DNA from: Bradyrhizobium sp. 141
GTDB lineage: Bacteria > Pseudomonadota > Alphaproteobacteria > Rhizobiales > Xanthobacteraceae
Length of the DNA stretch: 64,000 nucleotides
Assembly (NCBI RefSeq): GCF_023074055.1
Contig: NZ_JADPKR010000020.1
Location: 25,779-89,778 of the forward strand
Direction: 5' to 3'
The first letter of the stretch is position 1. Each line of letters opens with the position of its first letter. A program made the position numbers and the translations under genes. The notes beneath the pieces were generated by a model. That model did not search any database, was not told the DNA's origin, and saw only the letters and a list, made by a program, of their open reading frames with translations. Positions 1 to 10,132 of this stretch are shown in pieces.

Positions 1-1
1 C

Positions 2-328
2 GAGATGCAGCAATCGACGACCAACTCGGTCGCGGCCGTCGAGGCGATCGCGCAGACCATCGGAGAGATCAACGGGATCACCGCCGCGATTGCGGCCTCG
101 ATCGAACAGCAGGGATCCGCGACACGCGAGATCGCCCGCAGCGTCCAGGAAGCCTCGGCCGGCACCTCGCAGGTCTCCTCGAACGTGTCAGGCGTCAGCG
201 AAGCCGCCGCCGACACCGGCCGCGTCGCGAGCCGCGTCAACAGCGCCTCCGAGCGCGTCCACGGCGAGGTCGAAACGCTCAGGCGCGAGGTGACGCAGTT
301 TCTGCAGCGGTTGACGTCGGCGGCGTAG
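2..328 (+). CDS. Methyl-accepting chemotaxis protein, C-terminal fragment (5' end outside window)
   Basis: The gene runs in from the left edge, so only the last ~108 residues are visible. They are the membrane-distal end of a chemoreceptor signalling domain: alternating Ala/Ser/Glu-rich heptads with the typical IEQQ..ATREI segment followed by a VSGVSEAA..TG repeat. This part of the coiled-coil hairpin carries methylation sites and leads back toward the membrane. The chain ends FLQRLTSAA, with no C-terminal CheR/CheB-binding pentapeptide. The ligand and transmembrane parts cannot be judged. The closest match in the window is the full-length receptor on the minus strand near 17 kb, which has the same C-terminal organisation. 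Confidence 0.9.
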   Translation, partial: EMQQSTTNSVAAVEAIAQTIGEINGITAAIAASIEQQGSATREIARSVQEASAGTSQVSSNVSGVSEAAADTGRVASRVNSASERVHGEVETLRREVTQFLQRLTSAA

Positions 329-390
329 GGACTTGGCTCACGGCCCGATAACGGCGGGCAAGGGGGCTTTATCCGCTTGCTCGGAATCGT

Positions 391-480
391 GGGGTGGGCA
401 AAGGCGCACTTGCGCCGTGCCCACGATCGATCCACACCGCAACGGAAGCGGTGGGCACGCTTCGCTTTGCCCACCCTACG
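391..480. repeat. Dispersed ~90-bp palindromic repeat, copy 1 of 3
   Basis: The outer arms are GGGTGGGCAAAG and CTTTGCCCACCC. Inner inverted GTGCCCAC / GTGGGCAC segments make a nested hairpin. Near-identical elements lie at 13722-13813 and 63841-63930, and only the central loop differs among them. All three are just downstream or upstream of genes in non-coding DNA. It looks like a REP/BIME-type element. No ORF is encoded. The rest of the 329-600 gap shows nothing beyond the ribosome-binding site of the next gene. Confidence 0.85.
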
Positions 481-600
481 ATACGGCTACTCGCTATTCG
501 CCACTCGCCCGTGTCGTAGGCACCCTCTGCCCGTTGTTAGTGCTTGATCGCACCCACATCAGGTGTTCTGCTCAAAAAAGCTGCTGGAGCACCGCACCCC

Positions 601-3600
601 GTGTCGATCTACGTCGCATTGCATCACGTCACGCACTACAAATACGACCGTCCGATCGACCTGGGACCGCAGACCATCCGGCTGCGGCCGGCGCCGCATA
701 CGCGCACGCCGGTCCTGAGCTATTCGCTCAAGGTCACGCCATCCAACCATTTCGTGAACTGGCAGCAGGATCCGCAAGGCAACTGGCTCGCCCGCTACGT
801 CTTCCCGGAGAAGACGACCGAATTGAAGATCGAGGTCGACTTCACGGCGCAGATGACGGTGGTCAACCCGTTCGACTTCTTCGTCGAGCCCTATGCCGAC
901 AGCTTTCCGTTCGAGTATTCTAAGGATTTGAAGACCGAGCTCGCGCCGTATCTCGAGACCATCAAGCCCGATCGCCTGTTCGCGAAATTTCTCGATACCA
1001 TCCCGCCTGAGGCCCCGAACACCGTCAACTTCCTGGTCGATCTCAATCGCGAGCTTCAGAAGCACGTCCGTTACATCATCCGGATGGAGCCCGGCGTGCA
1101 GACGCCGGAGGAGACGCTCTCCTCCGGTGCCGGATCGTGCCGCGACTCCGCCTGGCTTTTGATCCAGACCTTCCGCCATCTCGGTCTCGCCGCCCGTTTC
1201 GTCTCCGGCTATCTCATCCAGATCCGTCCCGACATCGATCCGATCGAGGGGCCGCCGGAAGTCGAGAACGACTTCACCGACCTGCACGCCTGGGCCGAGG
1301 TCTATCTGCCGGGTGCGGGGTGGATCGGTTTCGATGCGACCTCCGGCATGCTCGCGGGCGAGGGGCATATCCCGGTCGCCGCCACGCCGCATTATCGCTC
1401 GGCCGCGCCGATTTCGGGCGGCGCCGGTTTTGCCGAGGTCGAGTTCGCCTTCGACATGAGCGTCCGCCGCATCCGCGAGGCGCCGCGCATCACAAAGCCT
1501 TTCTCGGACGAATCCTGGGCGCGGCTCAATGATCTCGGCGAGCAGGTCGATGGCGATCTCGCCGCGCAGGACGTGCGACTCACCATGGGCGGCGAGCCGA
1601 CTTTCGTCTCGGTCGACGATCTCGAAGCGGCGGAATGGAATACGGAAGCCGTCGGTCCGACCAAGCGCGCCCTTGGCGATGATCTGATCCGCCGCCTGCA
1701 CACGCGCTTCGCGCCGGGCGGGCTGCTGCATTATGGCGAGGGCAAATGGTATCCCGGCGAAAGCCTGCCGCGCTGGGCATTTGGCCTGTACTGGCGCAAG
1801 GACGGCGTGCCGATCTGGAAGAATGCCGATCTGATCGCGAAGATCGAGAATCCGCGGCGCGCCGAGGTCAAGGACGCCCAGGCGTTCGTAGAGGGCGCGG
1901 CGTTGCGGCTCGGGCTGGATCCCGGCTACATCATGCCGGCCTTTGAGGACACCGCGTACTGGCTCCAGAAGGAAGCGGAGCTTCCCGTCAACGTCGATCC
2001 CTCCGACTCCAAATTGTCCGATCCGGAAGCGCGCGCGCGCATGGCGCGCGTGTTCGACGAAGGCCTCAACACGCCGCGCGGCTTCGTGCTGCCGGTGCAA
2101 CGGTGGAACGCGCCCCCGCGCTGGCGCAGCGAGCGCTGGCAACTCCGGCGCAATCATCTATTCCTGATGCCGGGCGATTCACCACTGGGCTTGCGCTTGC
2201 CGATCGGCTCGCTTGGCTATGTCCCGCCCAACCAATATCCCTACATCGTCGAGCAGGACCCGATGGAGGCGCGGGGCAAGCTACCGGTGTTCACGTTGCC
2301 GGCGCGTCCGGAAGCGCCACCGCGGGTCGAGCCCGAGCATCTCAACACGTCCGTCCCCGTCCGCACCGCGATGTCGGTCGAAGTCCGCAACGGCGTGCTC
2401 TGCGCCTTCATGCCCCCGGTCGAGCGCATCGAGGATTATCTCGAGCTGGTCGCCGCGCTCGAAGCCACCGCCGAGGAGATGCAGATTCACGTTCATGTCG
2501 AGGGCTATCCGCCGCCGTTCGATCCACGCATCGAAGTCATCAAGGTGACGCCCGATCCTGGTGTCATCGAGATCAATATCCAGCCGGCCAAGAGCTGGCG
2601 CGAGGCGGTCGACATCACCTCCGGCCTCTATGAGGACGCCGGCAAAGTTCGCCTCGGCGCCAACCGCTTCCTGGTCGACGGCCGCCACACCGGCACCGGC
2701 GGCGGCAACCACGTCGTGGTCGGCGGTTCGAGCCCACAGGACTCGCCGTTTTTGCGCCGGCCGGATCTGCTCAGGAGTCTCGTGCTGTATTGGCAGCGGC
2801 ATCCGTCGCTGTCCTATTTCTTCTCCGGCCTGTTCATCGGCCCGACCAGCCAGGCGCCGCGCATCGACGAAGCCCGCCACGACAGCATCTACGAGCTCGA
2901 GATCGCGCTCTCGCATGTGCCGCCGCCGGGCTACCAGACACCGCTATGGCTGGTCGACCGGCTGTTCCGGCATCTGCTCGTCGATATCACCGGCAACACC
3001 CATCGCGCCGAGATCTGCATCGACAAGCTCTATTCGCCGGAAGGGCCCACGGGGCGGCTCGGTCTCGTTGAATTCCGCGCGCTCGAAATGCCGCCCGATC
3101 CGCGCATGTCGCTGGCGCAGCAGCTTTTGATCCGCGCGCTGATCGCCAAGATGTGGCGCGAGCCGCAAACCGGCAAGTTCGTGCGCTGGGGCACGGCGCT
3201 GCATGACCGTTACATGCTGCCGCATTTCATCTGGGACGATTTTCTGGACGTGCTCTCCGAGCTGAAGCAGTTCGGCTACCCCTTCGAGCCGGAATGGTAT
3301 CTGGCCCAGCTCGAATTCCGCTTTCCCGCCTTCGGCCGGGTCCATCATGGCGGCGTGACGCTGGAGCTGCGCCAGGCGCTGGAGCCCTGGCACGTGCTGG
3401 GCGAGGAGGGCTCGGCCGGCGGCACCGTGCGCTATGTCGACAGCTCCGTCGAGCGGCTCCAGGTCAAGACCGAAGGCTTCGTCGAGGGCCGCCATATCGT
3501 CACCTGCAACGGCCGCCCCCTGCCGATGACGTCGACCGGTCGCTCGGCCGAGGCCGTGGCCGGCGTCCGCTTCAAGGCCTGGCAGCCGGCCTCCGGCCTG

Positions 3601-3870
3601 CACCCGACCATTCCCGTCCACGCGCCCCTGACCTTCGACCTGATCGACAGCTGGAACGGCCGCTCGCTCGGCGGCTGCGTCTATCACGTCGCCCATCCCG
3701 GTGGGCGCAGCTATGACACCAAGCCGGTCAACACCTACGAGGCCGAGGCGCGGCGGCTGGCGCGCTTCCAGGACCACGGCCATACGCCGGGACCGGTCCA
3801 GCCACCGCCCGAGGAACGCACAAATGAGTTCCCGCTGACCCTCGACTTGCGGACCCCGCTCCTGCAATGA
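601..3870 (+). CDS. Transglutaminase-like protein fused to DUF2126 domain
   Basis: Large two-domain protein of 1,089 aa from the GTG at 601, which has GGAG 11 nt upstream; an upstream in-frame TTG at 544 is less likely. Residues ~1-300 are a bacterial transglutaminase-like cysteine-protease fold with an N-terminal beta domain ([16 protein letters not shown]). The triad Cys180 (AGSCRD), His229 (LHAWAEV) and Asp245 (GFDATSG) is intact. From ~residue 326 to the end is the DUF2126/COG4196 region, beginning [12 protein letters not shown]. It is followed by an ATP-grasp/alpha-E protein and a second transglutaminase, the gene set described by Iyer, Aravind and co-workers (2009) as a predicted peptide or amide-ligase system. 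The substrate is unknown. Cytoplasmic: no signal peptide is seen. Confidence 0.88.
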   Translation: MSIYVALHHVTHYKYDRPIDLGPQTIRLRPAPHTRTPVLSYSLKVTPSNHFVNWQQDPQGNWLARYVFPEKTTELKIEVDFTAQMTVVNPFDFFVEPYADSFPFEYSKDLKTELAPYLETIKPDRLFAKFLDTIPPEAPNTVNFLVDLNRELQKHVRYIIRMEPGVQTPEETLSSGAGSCRDSAWLLIQTFRHLGLAARFVSGYLIQIRPDIDPIEGPPEVENDFTDLHAWAEVYLPGAGWIGFDATSGMLAGEGHIPVAATPHYRSAAPISGGAGFAEVEFAFDMSVRRIREAPRITKPFSDESWARLNDLGEQVDGDLAAQDVRLTMGGEPTFVSVDDLEAAEWNTEAVGPTKRALGDDLIRRLHTRFAPGGLLHYGEGKWYPGESLPRWAFGLYWRKDGVPIWKNADLIAKIENPRRAEVKDAQAFVEGAALRLGLDPGYIMPAFEDTAYWLQKEAELPVNVDPSDSKLSDPEARARMARVFDEGLNTPRGFVLPVQRWNAPPRWRSERWQLRRNHLFLMPGDSPLGLRLPIGSLGYVPPNQYPYIVEQDPMEARGKLPVFTLPARPEAPPRVEPEHLNTSVPVRTAMSVEVRNGVLCAFMPPVERIEDYLELVAALEATAEEMQIHVHVEGYPPPFDPRIEVIKVTPDPGVIEINIQPAKSWREAVDITSGLYEDAGKVRLGANRFLVDGRHTGTGGGNHVVVGGSSPQDSPFLRRPDLLRSLVLYWQRHPSLSYFFSGLFIGPTSQAPRIDEARHDSIYELEIALSHVPPPGYQTPLWLVDRLFRHLLVDITGNTHRAEICIDKLYSPEGPTGRLGLVEFRALEMPPDPRMSLAQQLLIRALIAKMWREPQTGKFVRWGTALHDRYMLPHFIWDDFLDVLSELKQFGYPFEPEWYLAQLEFRFPAFGRVHHGGVTLELRQALEPWHVLGEEGSAGGTVRYVDSSVERLQVKTEGFVEGRHIVTCNGRPLPMTSTGRSAEAVAGVRFKAWQPASGLHPTIPVHAPLTFDLIDSWNGRSLGGCVYHVAHPGGRSYDTKPVNTYEAEARRLARFQDHGHTPGPVQPPPEERTNEFPLTLDLRTPLLQ

Positions 3871-3897
3871 GTATGATGGTGGGGCAGGGAGAGGCGC

Positions 3898-6426
3898 ATG
3901 GCCGAGGGCGCAGCGGAAGAGGACGACAAGGCGGGCAGGGCGCAAGATCAGCGTGAAGGCCAGCGCCGCTTCGCGCAATGGGTCCGCGACTACAGCCGTC
4001 TGCCCGATATCCCCGACGAGTTCCTGGGTCCCGACGGCGCGCCGCGCGCGGTCTGGAGCCGCTTCTTCGATGCCTTCGGCGCACTCGCGCCCGACGAGAT
4101 CGAGCGGCGATTCGGCATGGCCGACCGCCACCTCCGCGAGGCCGGCGTCACCTATCGCGCCCCCGGCGACAGCGCCGACCGGCCCTGGTCGATCAGCCAT
4201 CTGCCGCTCTTGATCGACGAGGCCGACTGGCAGCAGCTTTGCGCCGGCATCACCCAGCGCGCCGAGCTGCTCGAGCGCGTGCTGCGCGACATCTATGGCG
4301 AGGGCCGGCTGGTCGCGGAAGGCGCGCTGCCAGCGGCTGCGATCGCCGGCAGCCCCGAATATCTCCGCCCCGTCTGCGGCGTGCCGCCGCCGGGTGGGCG
4401 CTATCTCTCTCTCTATGCCGCCGATGTCGGCCGCGGGCCTGACGGCCGCTGGTGGGTGCTGGGCGACCGCACCCAGGCGCCGTCGGGCGCGGGCTATGCG
4501 CTGGAGAACCGCTTGGTGCTCTCGCGCGCCTTGTCCGACCTCTACAAGTCGATGAACGTGCCGCGCGTCGCGCCGTTCTTCGAGGCCTTTCGCGACTCAC
4601 TTCGCGCGCGCGCCGACCGCGACGAGCCCAGGATCGGCGTGCTGACGCCGGGCAGCTTCAGCGAGACCTATTTCGAGCACGCGACGCTGGCCCGCTATCT
4701 CGGCTTCCTCCTGGTCGAGGGCGACGATCTCGCGGTCAGCGACAACCGTATCCACATCCGCACCGTCGCCGGGCTGAAGCGGCTCGACGTGCTCTTGCGC
4801 CGCGTCGATTCCAATTCACTCGATCCGCTCGAGCTCGATGCCTCCTCGCATCTCGGCGTCCCCGGCCTGATCGACGTGCTGCGCAAGGACGGCGTCGTCA
4901 TCGCCAACATGCCGGGTTCCGGCGTCCTGGAGGCGCGGGCGCTGCTCGGCTTCCTGCCGGCACTCAGCCGCCGCCTGCTCGGCGAAGAGCTGAAGATGCC
5001 GCACATCGCGACCTGGTGGTGCGGCCAGCGCGCCGCGCGCGAGGAGGTGCTGTCGCGGCTCGATGAGGTCGCGATCGAAGGCGCCTACCGGCGCGGCGTG
5101 CCCGGCTTCGACAGCAACGGCCCGGTGCTCGCGAGCGAGCTGGATGCGAGCGACCGCCAACGCCTGGTCGACGCCATCACCACACGCGGCATGGACTATG
5201 TCGGCCAGGAGGTGGTGCGGCTTTCGACCATGCCGGTGTGGGAGCAGGGCCAGATCACGCCGCGCCCCTTCGTGCTGCGCGTGTTCGCCGCGGCGACGCC
5301 TGACGGCTGGGCCATCATGCCCGGCGGCTTCTGCCGCATCGCCGATCAGCCGGATGCCCGCGCGGTGTCGATGGGCGACGGCGCCCGTGCCGCCGACGTC
5401 TGGGTGGTCTCCGACAAGCAGGTCGCGACCGCCGCGACGCTGCTGCCTGCAACCGACAAGGTGCGTATCCGCCGTATCGCCGGTGTGCTGCCGAGCCGCG
5501 CCGCCGACAATCTGTTCTGGCTCGGCCGCTATCTCGAACGCGCCGAGGCGACGCTGCGGCTGGTGCGCGCTTTGGGCTCGCCGAGCGGGCCCAACAAGGG
5601 CACCGCGGCCTCGCTGCAATCGGCCGAACGGATCCAGCGCCTGCTGGTGGCCTGGGGCGCGATCTCGCAAACCTCGCGCAAGGCCGCGGGGCGCATCGTG
5701 GCCGAAGCCTTGCAGAGCGAGGCGCGTTTCGGCTCGGCGCTGTCGCTGGTCCGCGCGGCGCAGCGCACCGCGACCTCCTTGCGCGAGCGGCTGTCGCCCG
5801 ATGCCTGGCAGGTCATCACCGAAATGGCGGAGCGCCTCGCTTATGAGGTCGAGGGCGATGACAGCGTGCTGAGCGCGGCCGAGCTGACCTTGCAGGAGCT
5901 TGCGAGCTTCGCCGGCCTCGCGCAGGAGAACATGAACCGCGCTGCCGGCTGGCGCTTCCTCGACATCGGCCGTCGCACCGAGCGCGCCATCAACACCACG
6001 CGCTTCACACGCCAGTTCGCCTATGATGAGGCCGGCGACGAGGATCTCGACATCCTGCTGACGCTGGTCGATTGCCAGATCACCTACCGCTCGCGTTATC
6101 TGCTGGCGCCGATCCTGGCTCCGGTACGCGACCTCGCCGTGCTCGACGGCTACAATCCGCGTTCGGTGGCGTTCCAGGTGACGACGTTGAACGAGCACAT
6201 TGCCGCGCTGCCGAGCCTGAAGGAGCACGGCCTGATCGAGAAGCCGCAACGGCTTGCGGTGGCGATGCAGGCGATGCTTGCGACGGCAGAGGCCGAGAGG
6301 CTCGAGGTCAAGACGCTGTTCGCGCTGGAGCAGGATCTGCTCAGCCTCGCCGAGGCGATCGGGCAGCACTACTTCCCGCATGGCCCCAATGCCAGCCGGC
6401 CGGAAAAGCTGACGGGGCTGGCGTGA
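3898..6426 (+). CDS. Circularly permuted ATP-grasp protein fused to alpha-E domain
   Basis: 842 aa. Residues ~1-520 match the circularly permuted ATP-grasp family (COG2308; PGxFSETYFEH, LGDRTQAPSGAGYALENR, GVVIANMPGSGVLE). Residues ~530-840 are the all-helical alpha-E domain (COG2307/DUF403; starts ADNLFWLGRYLERAE). In many genomes these are separate adjacent genes; here they form one chain. The family is predicted to form amide or peptide bonds with ATP, the alpha-E domain acting as partner, but no substrate is established. It begins 27 nt after the preceding transglutaminase gene, and its stop overlaps the next gene's GTG start (GTGA), so the three are translationally linked. Confidence 0.9.
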   Translation: MAEGAAEEDDKAGRAQDQREGQRRFAQWVRDYSRLPDIPDEFLGPDGAPRAVWSRFFDAFGALAPDEIERRFGMADRHLREAGVTYRAPGDSADRPWSISHLPLLIDEADWQQLCAGITQRAELLERVLRDIYGEGRLVAEGALPAAAIAGSPEYLRPVCGVPPPGGRYLSLYAADVGRGPDGRWWVLGDRTQAPSGAGYALENRLVLSRALSDLYKSMNVPRVAPFFEAFRDSLRARADRDEPRIGVLTPGSFSETYFEHATLARYLGFLLVEGDDLAVSDNRIHIRTVAGLKRLDVLLRRVDSNSLDPLELDASSHLGVPGLIDVLRKDGVVIANMPGSGVLEARALLGFLPALSRRLLGEELKMPHIATWWCGQRAAREEVLSRLDEVAIEGAYRRGVPGFDSNGPVLASELDASDRQRLVDAITTRGMDYVGQEVVRLSTMPVWEQGQITPRPFVLRVFAAATPDGWAIMPGGFCRIADQPDARAVSMGDGARAADVWVVSDKQVATAATLLPATDKVRIRRIAGVLPSRAADNLFWLGRYLERAEATLRLVRALGSPSGPNKGTAASLQSAERIQRLLVAWGAISQTSRKAAGRIVAEALQSEARFGSALSLVRAAQRTATSLRERLSPDAWQVITEMAERLAYEVEGDDSVLSAAELTLQELASFAGLAQENMNRAAGWRFLDIGRRTERAINTTRFTRQFAYDEAGDEDLDILLTLVDCQITYRSRYLLAPILAPVRDLAVLDGYNPRSVAFQVTTLNEHIAALPSLKEHGLIEKPQRLAVAMQAMLATAEAERLEVKTLFALEQDLLSLAEAIGQHYFPHGPNASRPEKLTGLA

Positions 6427-7301
6427 TCTACGACATCCGTCACGTCACCACCTACGAATACGAGAATCCGGTCAGCTTCGCCCGCTGCACCTTGCGGCTG
6501 GAGCCCAGAAGCGGCGGCGGCCAGGAGCTGATCTCGCACCATGTCGAGATCCGTCCGCGCCCGGCCGAGCGCAACGTCCGCCGCGATTTCTTCGGCGCGC
6601 TCACCGAGAGCGTGGTGATCGAGGCCGCGCATCGCAATCTGCGGATCGACTCGCGCTCGCGCGTGTCGGTGTCGCGCCGGCCGCCGGCGCGCGATGCCTC
6701 AAGCCCGTCCTGGGAGAGCGTTCGCGATATCGCCTTCGAGGCGACGAGCCTCGGGCCGGCCTCGCCGGTCGGTTATGTCTTTGCCAGCCCGCTGGTGCCG
6801 GTGCTGCGTCCCGTCAGCGCCTACGCGGCTTTGAGCTTTGCGCCCGGTGCGGGCGTCCTCGAGGGCGCGGTCGATCTCATGCGTCGCATTCGCACCGAGT
6901 TTCGCTACGATCCCAAGGCGACGGTGATCTCGACGCCGCTTGGCGAGGTTTTCGACAAGCGTCACGGCGTCTGCCAGGATTTTGCCCATGTGATGATCGC
7001 AGGGCTGCGCGGGCTCGGTCTGCCAGCGGCCTATGTCAGCGGATATCTGCGCACCATTCCGCCGCCGGGCCAGGCGCGCCTGCAAGGCGCCGATGCCACC
7101 CATGCCTGGGTGTCGCTGTGGTGCGGGGCTGAGCTTGGCTGGGTCGATTTTGACCCGACCAACGACCTGCTGATTGGCAACGACCATATCGTGCTTGCGG
7201 TCGGGCGCGATTTTTCCGACGTCTCGCCCGTCGACGGCATCATCGTCGGTTCACCCAAGCAGAAGCTTGGCGTCGCCGTCGACGTGCTGCTGGTGGGATA
7301 G
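6423..7301 (+). CDS. Transglutaminase-like cysteine protease family protein
   Basis: 292 aa from a GTG that overlaps the previous stop by 4 nt. It has the same N-terminal beta domain as the first gene of the cluster (IYDIRHVTTYEYENPV) followed by the transglutaminase core. The triad is Cys184 (HGVCQDFAH), His227 (THAWVSLW) and Asp244 (DFDPTND). The GYL.. segment between Cys and His is standard for COG1305. It probably acts on, or matures, the product of the neighbouring ATP-grasp enzyme; this is inference from conserved gene order. It has no signal peptide or membrane segment. Confidence 0.9.
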   Translation: MIYDIRHVTTYEYENPVSFARCTLRLEPRSGGGQELISHHVEIRPRPAERNVRRDFFGALTESVVIEAAHRNLRIDSRSRVSVSRRPPARDASSPSWESVRDIAFEATSLGPASPVGYVFASPLVPVLRPVSAYAALSFAPGAGVLEGAVDLMRRIRTEFRYDPKATVISTPLGEVFDKRHGVCQDFAHVMIAGLRGLGLPAAYVSGYLRTIPPPGQARLQGADATHAWVSLWCGAELGWVDFDPTNDLLIGNDHIVLAVGRDFSDVSPVDGIIVGSPKQKLGVAVDVLLVG

Positions 7302-7507
7302 AAGCGGGCTCCCGTCGCCGGCCGCGAGGGTGTATCGGGCCGCTGCCGCAACCGCGATGTCGCATAGCACAACGGTAACATATTTCCCTAATCGCGTTGC
7401 CAAGGGTTTGGTCAGCCGGCCCAAGATGGGCTATGCTGGCTTGCGTCGAGAATGAGAGAGACGTCGGGAGAGAGCGTGGGACACCAGCGGCGGACGGGGC
7501 TGCATCC

Positions 7508-8335
7508 ATGATAACCTTACCGAGACTGGCGGCTGAATCCCTCGAGGGCTTCCTCGGTAAGTTCATGCGTCGCCGGTACGATGAGACTTCTGCCAACATC
7601 ATCGAGAGCGCGACCCGCACCGCGATGGAATGCATCGGCAACAGCGATGCGCTCTATCACAATATCGAGCATACGATGCTGGTGACGCTGGCAGCTCAGG
7701 CCATCCTCGGCGGCCGGAGTCTTCATACCCACCTGTCGGCTGAGGACTACGTCCATGTCCTGATTGCCTGCCTCGCCCACGACATCGGCTATGTGCGCGG
7801 GCTGTTCGAGGAGGACGATTCCGACGGCTTTGTTATCGATGCGGCCGACACCAAGATCTCGTTGCCGCGCGGTGCATCGGACGCGAGCCTGATGATGTAT
7901 CACGTCGATCGCTCGAAGCTTTATGTGACGCGGCGGCTGCGGCATATTCCCGGAGTCGATCCCGAGCGCGTTGCCCGCGCCATCGAGGGCACGCGCTTTC
8001 CGGCCCGCCAGGGGCAGGAATATGACGACGAAGCCTCGATCCTGCGCGCGGCCGACTTCATCGGCCAGCTCGGCGATCCCAACTATCTGCGCAAGGCCAA
8101 CGCGCTGTATTACGAGTTCGAAGAGGTCGGCATGAATCGCCAGCTCGGCTACGATTCGCCGGCCGACATCGTGAACCGCTATCCACAATTCTACTGGAAC
8201 AGCGTCGCACCCCACATCCAGACCGAGATCGGTTATCTCAACAAGACCGAGATCGGCCGGCAATGGATCGCCAACCTTTACAGCAACGTGTTCCGCGCCG
8301 AGCGCGACATCTCGCTGTCCGGCCCGCAGAAGTAG
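7508..8335 (+). CDS. HD-domain metal-dependent phosphohydrolase
   Basis: 275 aa from the ATG at 7508 (MITLPRLAAESLEG). Alternative upstream starts exist (7433, 7397) but give a low-complexity leader. The HD metal site is visible: HNIEHTMLV, then CLAHDIGYVRG around residue 90, then a later Asp in RAADFIGQLGDPNY. HD enzymes hydrolyse phosphoesters of nucleotides or cyclic dinucleotides. The substrate cannot be told here, and there is no response-regulator or sensor domain attached. Monocistronic: 206 nt of non-coding DNA precede it and a palindromic repeat follows. Confidence 0.8.
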   Translation: MITLPRLAAESLEGFLGKFMRRRYDETSANIIESATRTAMECIGNSDALYHNIEHTMLVTLAAQAILGGRSLHTHLSAEDYVHVLIACLAHDIGYVRGLFEEDDSDGFVIDAADTKISLPRGASDASLMMYHVDRSKLYVTRRLRHIPGVDPERVARAIEGTRFPARQGQEYDDEASILRAADFIGQLGDPNYLRKANALYYEFEEVGMNRQLGYDSPADIVNRYPQFYWNSVAPHIQTEIGYLNKTEIGRQWIANLYSNVFRAERDISLSGPQK

Positions 8336-8344
8336 GTAGGCTCT

Positions 8345-8428
8345 CGTAGCCCGGATGGAGCGAAGCGCAATCCGGGACCCCTGCATCCGCAAATCCCGGA
8401 TTACGCTTTTCGCTCCATCCGGGCTACG
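8345..8428. repeat. Palindromic repeat, long-armed hairpin
   Basis: The arms GTAGCCCGGATGGAGCGAAG and its near-complement pair almost end to end, with a short ATC-rich loop. It lies between the HD hydrolase and the alpha/beta hydrolase. It is the same kind of element as REP sequences common in Bradyrhizobium intergenic DNA (established from general knowledge, not searched). Transcribed, it would form a strong stem and could act as a terminator or mRNA stabiliser for the gene to its left. Confidence 0.8.
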
Positions 8429-8451
8429 GCTTCGCAATTCCGTGAGCAACC

Positions 8452-9342
8452 ATGCAACAAAAAACGATCGCCACGGATATCCTCGACATCGCCTATCGCG
8501 AATACGGCGCGCCGGATGGCTGGCCCTGCATCATGGGCCACGGTTTTCCCTACGACGTGAACGCCTATGCCGAAACCGCGCCGATCATTGCACAAGCCGG
8601 CGCGCGGGTGCTGGTGCCCTGGCTGCGCGGGTATGGGCCGACGCAGTTTCGCTTTCCCGGGACGCCGCGCTCCGGCGAGCAGGCGGCGCTCGGCGCTGAT
8701 CTGCTGGCCTTCATGGACGCGCTGGCCATCACGCGCGCGGTCGTCGGCGGCTATGACTGGGGCGGACGCGCCGCTTGCGTGGTATCGGCGCTTTATCCGG
8801 AGCGCGTAATCGGGCTCGTTTCCGGTAATTCCTACAACATCCAGAACATCGCCCGCGCCATGGAGCCGGCCTCGCCGCCGGAGGAGGCCGCGCTCTGGTA
8901 TCAATATCTCTTCCACAACGAGCGTGGCCGCCGTGCGCTGGAGCGCAACCGGCGCGGCTTCACCCGCCAGCTCTGGTCGATGTGGTCGCCGACATGGGTG
9001 TTCGACGACACAACGTTCGAGCGCAGCGCGGTGTCCTTCGACAATCCTGATTTCGTCGATGTCGTAATCCATTCCTACCGCCACCGTTACGCGCTGGTCG
9101 CGGGCGATCCTGCTTACGTCGCGATCGAGGCAAGGCTCGCCGCGCGGCCGCCGATCCGCGTCCCGACCATCGCGATCGACGGCGACAGCGACGGCGTCAA
9201 TCCCGGCACCGCTCATCACGCACGCAAGTTCGAGGGCGCGTTCGAGCGCCGCGTTTTCGCCGGTGCCGGTCATAACTTGCCGCAGGAGCGGCCGGCCGAA
9301 TGGGCGCAGGCCGTGATCGACGTCCGGAAAGCGGCCTCATAA
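8452..9342 (+). CDS. Alpha/beta hydrolase with Asp nucleophile (epoxide hydrolase / dehalogenase type)
   Basis: 296 aa, alpha/beta-hydrolase fold. The oxyanion motif HGFPYD is near residue 30. The nucleophile elbow reads GGYDWGG with Asp102 rather than Ser, and the catalytic His is in GAGHNLPQE near the C-terminus. An Asp nucleophile points to the soluble epoxide hydrolase, haloalkane or haloacetate dehalogenase branch rather than to esterases. The substrate is not determinable. It has its own non-coding leader; the downstream folE is 136 nt away and probably separately expressed. Confidence 0.82.
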   Translation: MQQKTIATDILDIAYREYGAPDGWPCIMGHGFPYDVNAYAETAPIIAQAGARVLVPWLRGYGPTQFRFPGTPRSGEQAALGADLLAFMDALAITRAVVGGYDWGGRAACVVSALYPERVIGLVSGNSYNIQNIARAMEPASPPEEAALWYQYLFHNERGRRALERNRRGFTRQLWSMWSPTWVFDDTTFERSAVSFDNPDFVDVVIHSYRHRYALVAGDPAYVAIEARLAARPPIRVPTIAIDGDSDGVNPGTAHHARKFEGAFERRVFAGAGHNLPQERPAEWAQAVIDVRKAAS

Positions 9343-9478
9343 AGCCCGTTTCTCGTCTCGCGGCTGACTTGCCTGTCGTCCTTCCGATTTTTCCTGATCC
9401 CGGGAACCTTTTACGATTGCAGCCGTCCAAGCTGTGGGGCCGCTTCTGTCTGCGGGCTCGTTGCAGGGGAGGATCTTG

Positions 9479-10105
9479 ATGAAGTCACAAGTGCGCAAGC
9501 TCGAACGTGTCGCGGTGGCACAGGTGCCGACTGAACGGCCTGACAAGGCGGAGGTCGAGCAGGCGATCCGGACTATGATCCGCTGGGCGGGCGATGATCC
9601 CGCGCGCGACGGTCTGCGCGATACGCCGGACCGGGTCGCACGTGCCTTCGAGGAGTATTTTTCCGGCTACGCGCAGGATCCGACCGAAATCCTGCAAAAG
9701 ACCTTTGAGGAGATCGAAGGCTATGACGAGATGATCGTCCTGCGCGGCGTTCGCTTCGAGAGCCATTGCGAGCACCACATGGCGCCGATCGTCGGCCGCG
9801 CCTGGGTCGCCTATATTCCGCAAGGTCGCGTCGTCGGCATCAGCAAGCTTGCGCGCGTGGTCGACGTCTACGCCAAACGGCTCCAGATCCAGGAGAAAAT
9901 GACCGCGCAGATCGCCAATACCATCAACGACGTGCTTAAGCCCGAGGGCGTCGGCGTCATCATCAAGGCGACGCATCACTGCATGACCACGCGCGGTGCG
10001 CACAAGCCCGGGACCGATCTCGTCACCAGCCGCATGCTGGGTGTGTTCCGCGACAACGCGCTGACGCGCCAGGAATTATTGGGGCTCGCCAATTCGGACG
10101 ATTGA
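9479..10105 (+). CDS. folE: GTP cyclohydrolase I
   Basis: 208 aa, start at ATG 9479 behind a clear GGGGAGG. Converts GTP to 7,8-dihydroneopterin triphosphate, the first step of tetrahydrofolate synthesis, in the cytoplasm. Zinc ligands are seen in [12 protein letters not shown] (Cys97) and [13 protein letters not shown]. The N-terminal [19 protein letters not shown] and the [11 protein letters not shown] blocks are diagnostic. Length is normal. It is followed 27 nt later by a Rieske-FAD oxidoreductase gene, possibly co-transcribed but with no obvious functional link. Confidence 0.95.
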   Translation: MKSQVRKLERVAVAQVPTERPDKAEVEQAIRTMIRWAGDDPARDGLRDTPDRVARAFEEYFSGYAQDPTEILQKTFEEIEGYDEMIVLRGVRFESHCEHHMAPIVGRAWVAYIPQGRVVGISKLARVVDVYAKRLQIQEKMTAQIANTINDVLKPEGVGVIIKATHHCMTTRGAHKPGTDLVTSRMLGVFRDNALTRQELLGLANSDD

Positions 10106-10132
10106 CCCGCGCTAGCTCGAGGAGACGGCGCC

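Noticed and set aside
9403..9427. GGAAC-N16-CGTC ahead of folE
   Set aside because: One mismatch in the -10 and housekeeping gene downstream; too weak to call an EcfG promoter.
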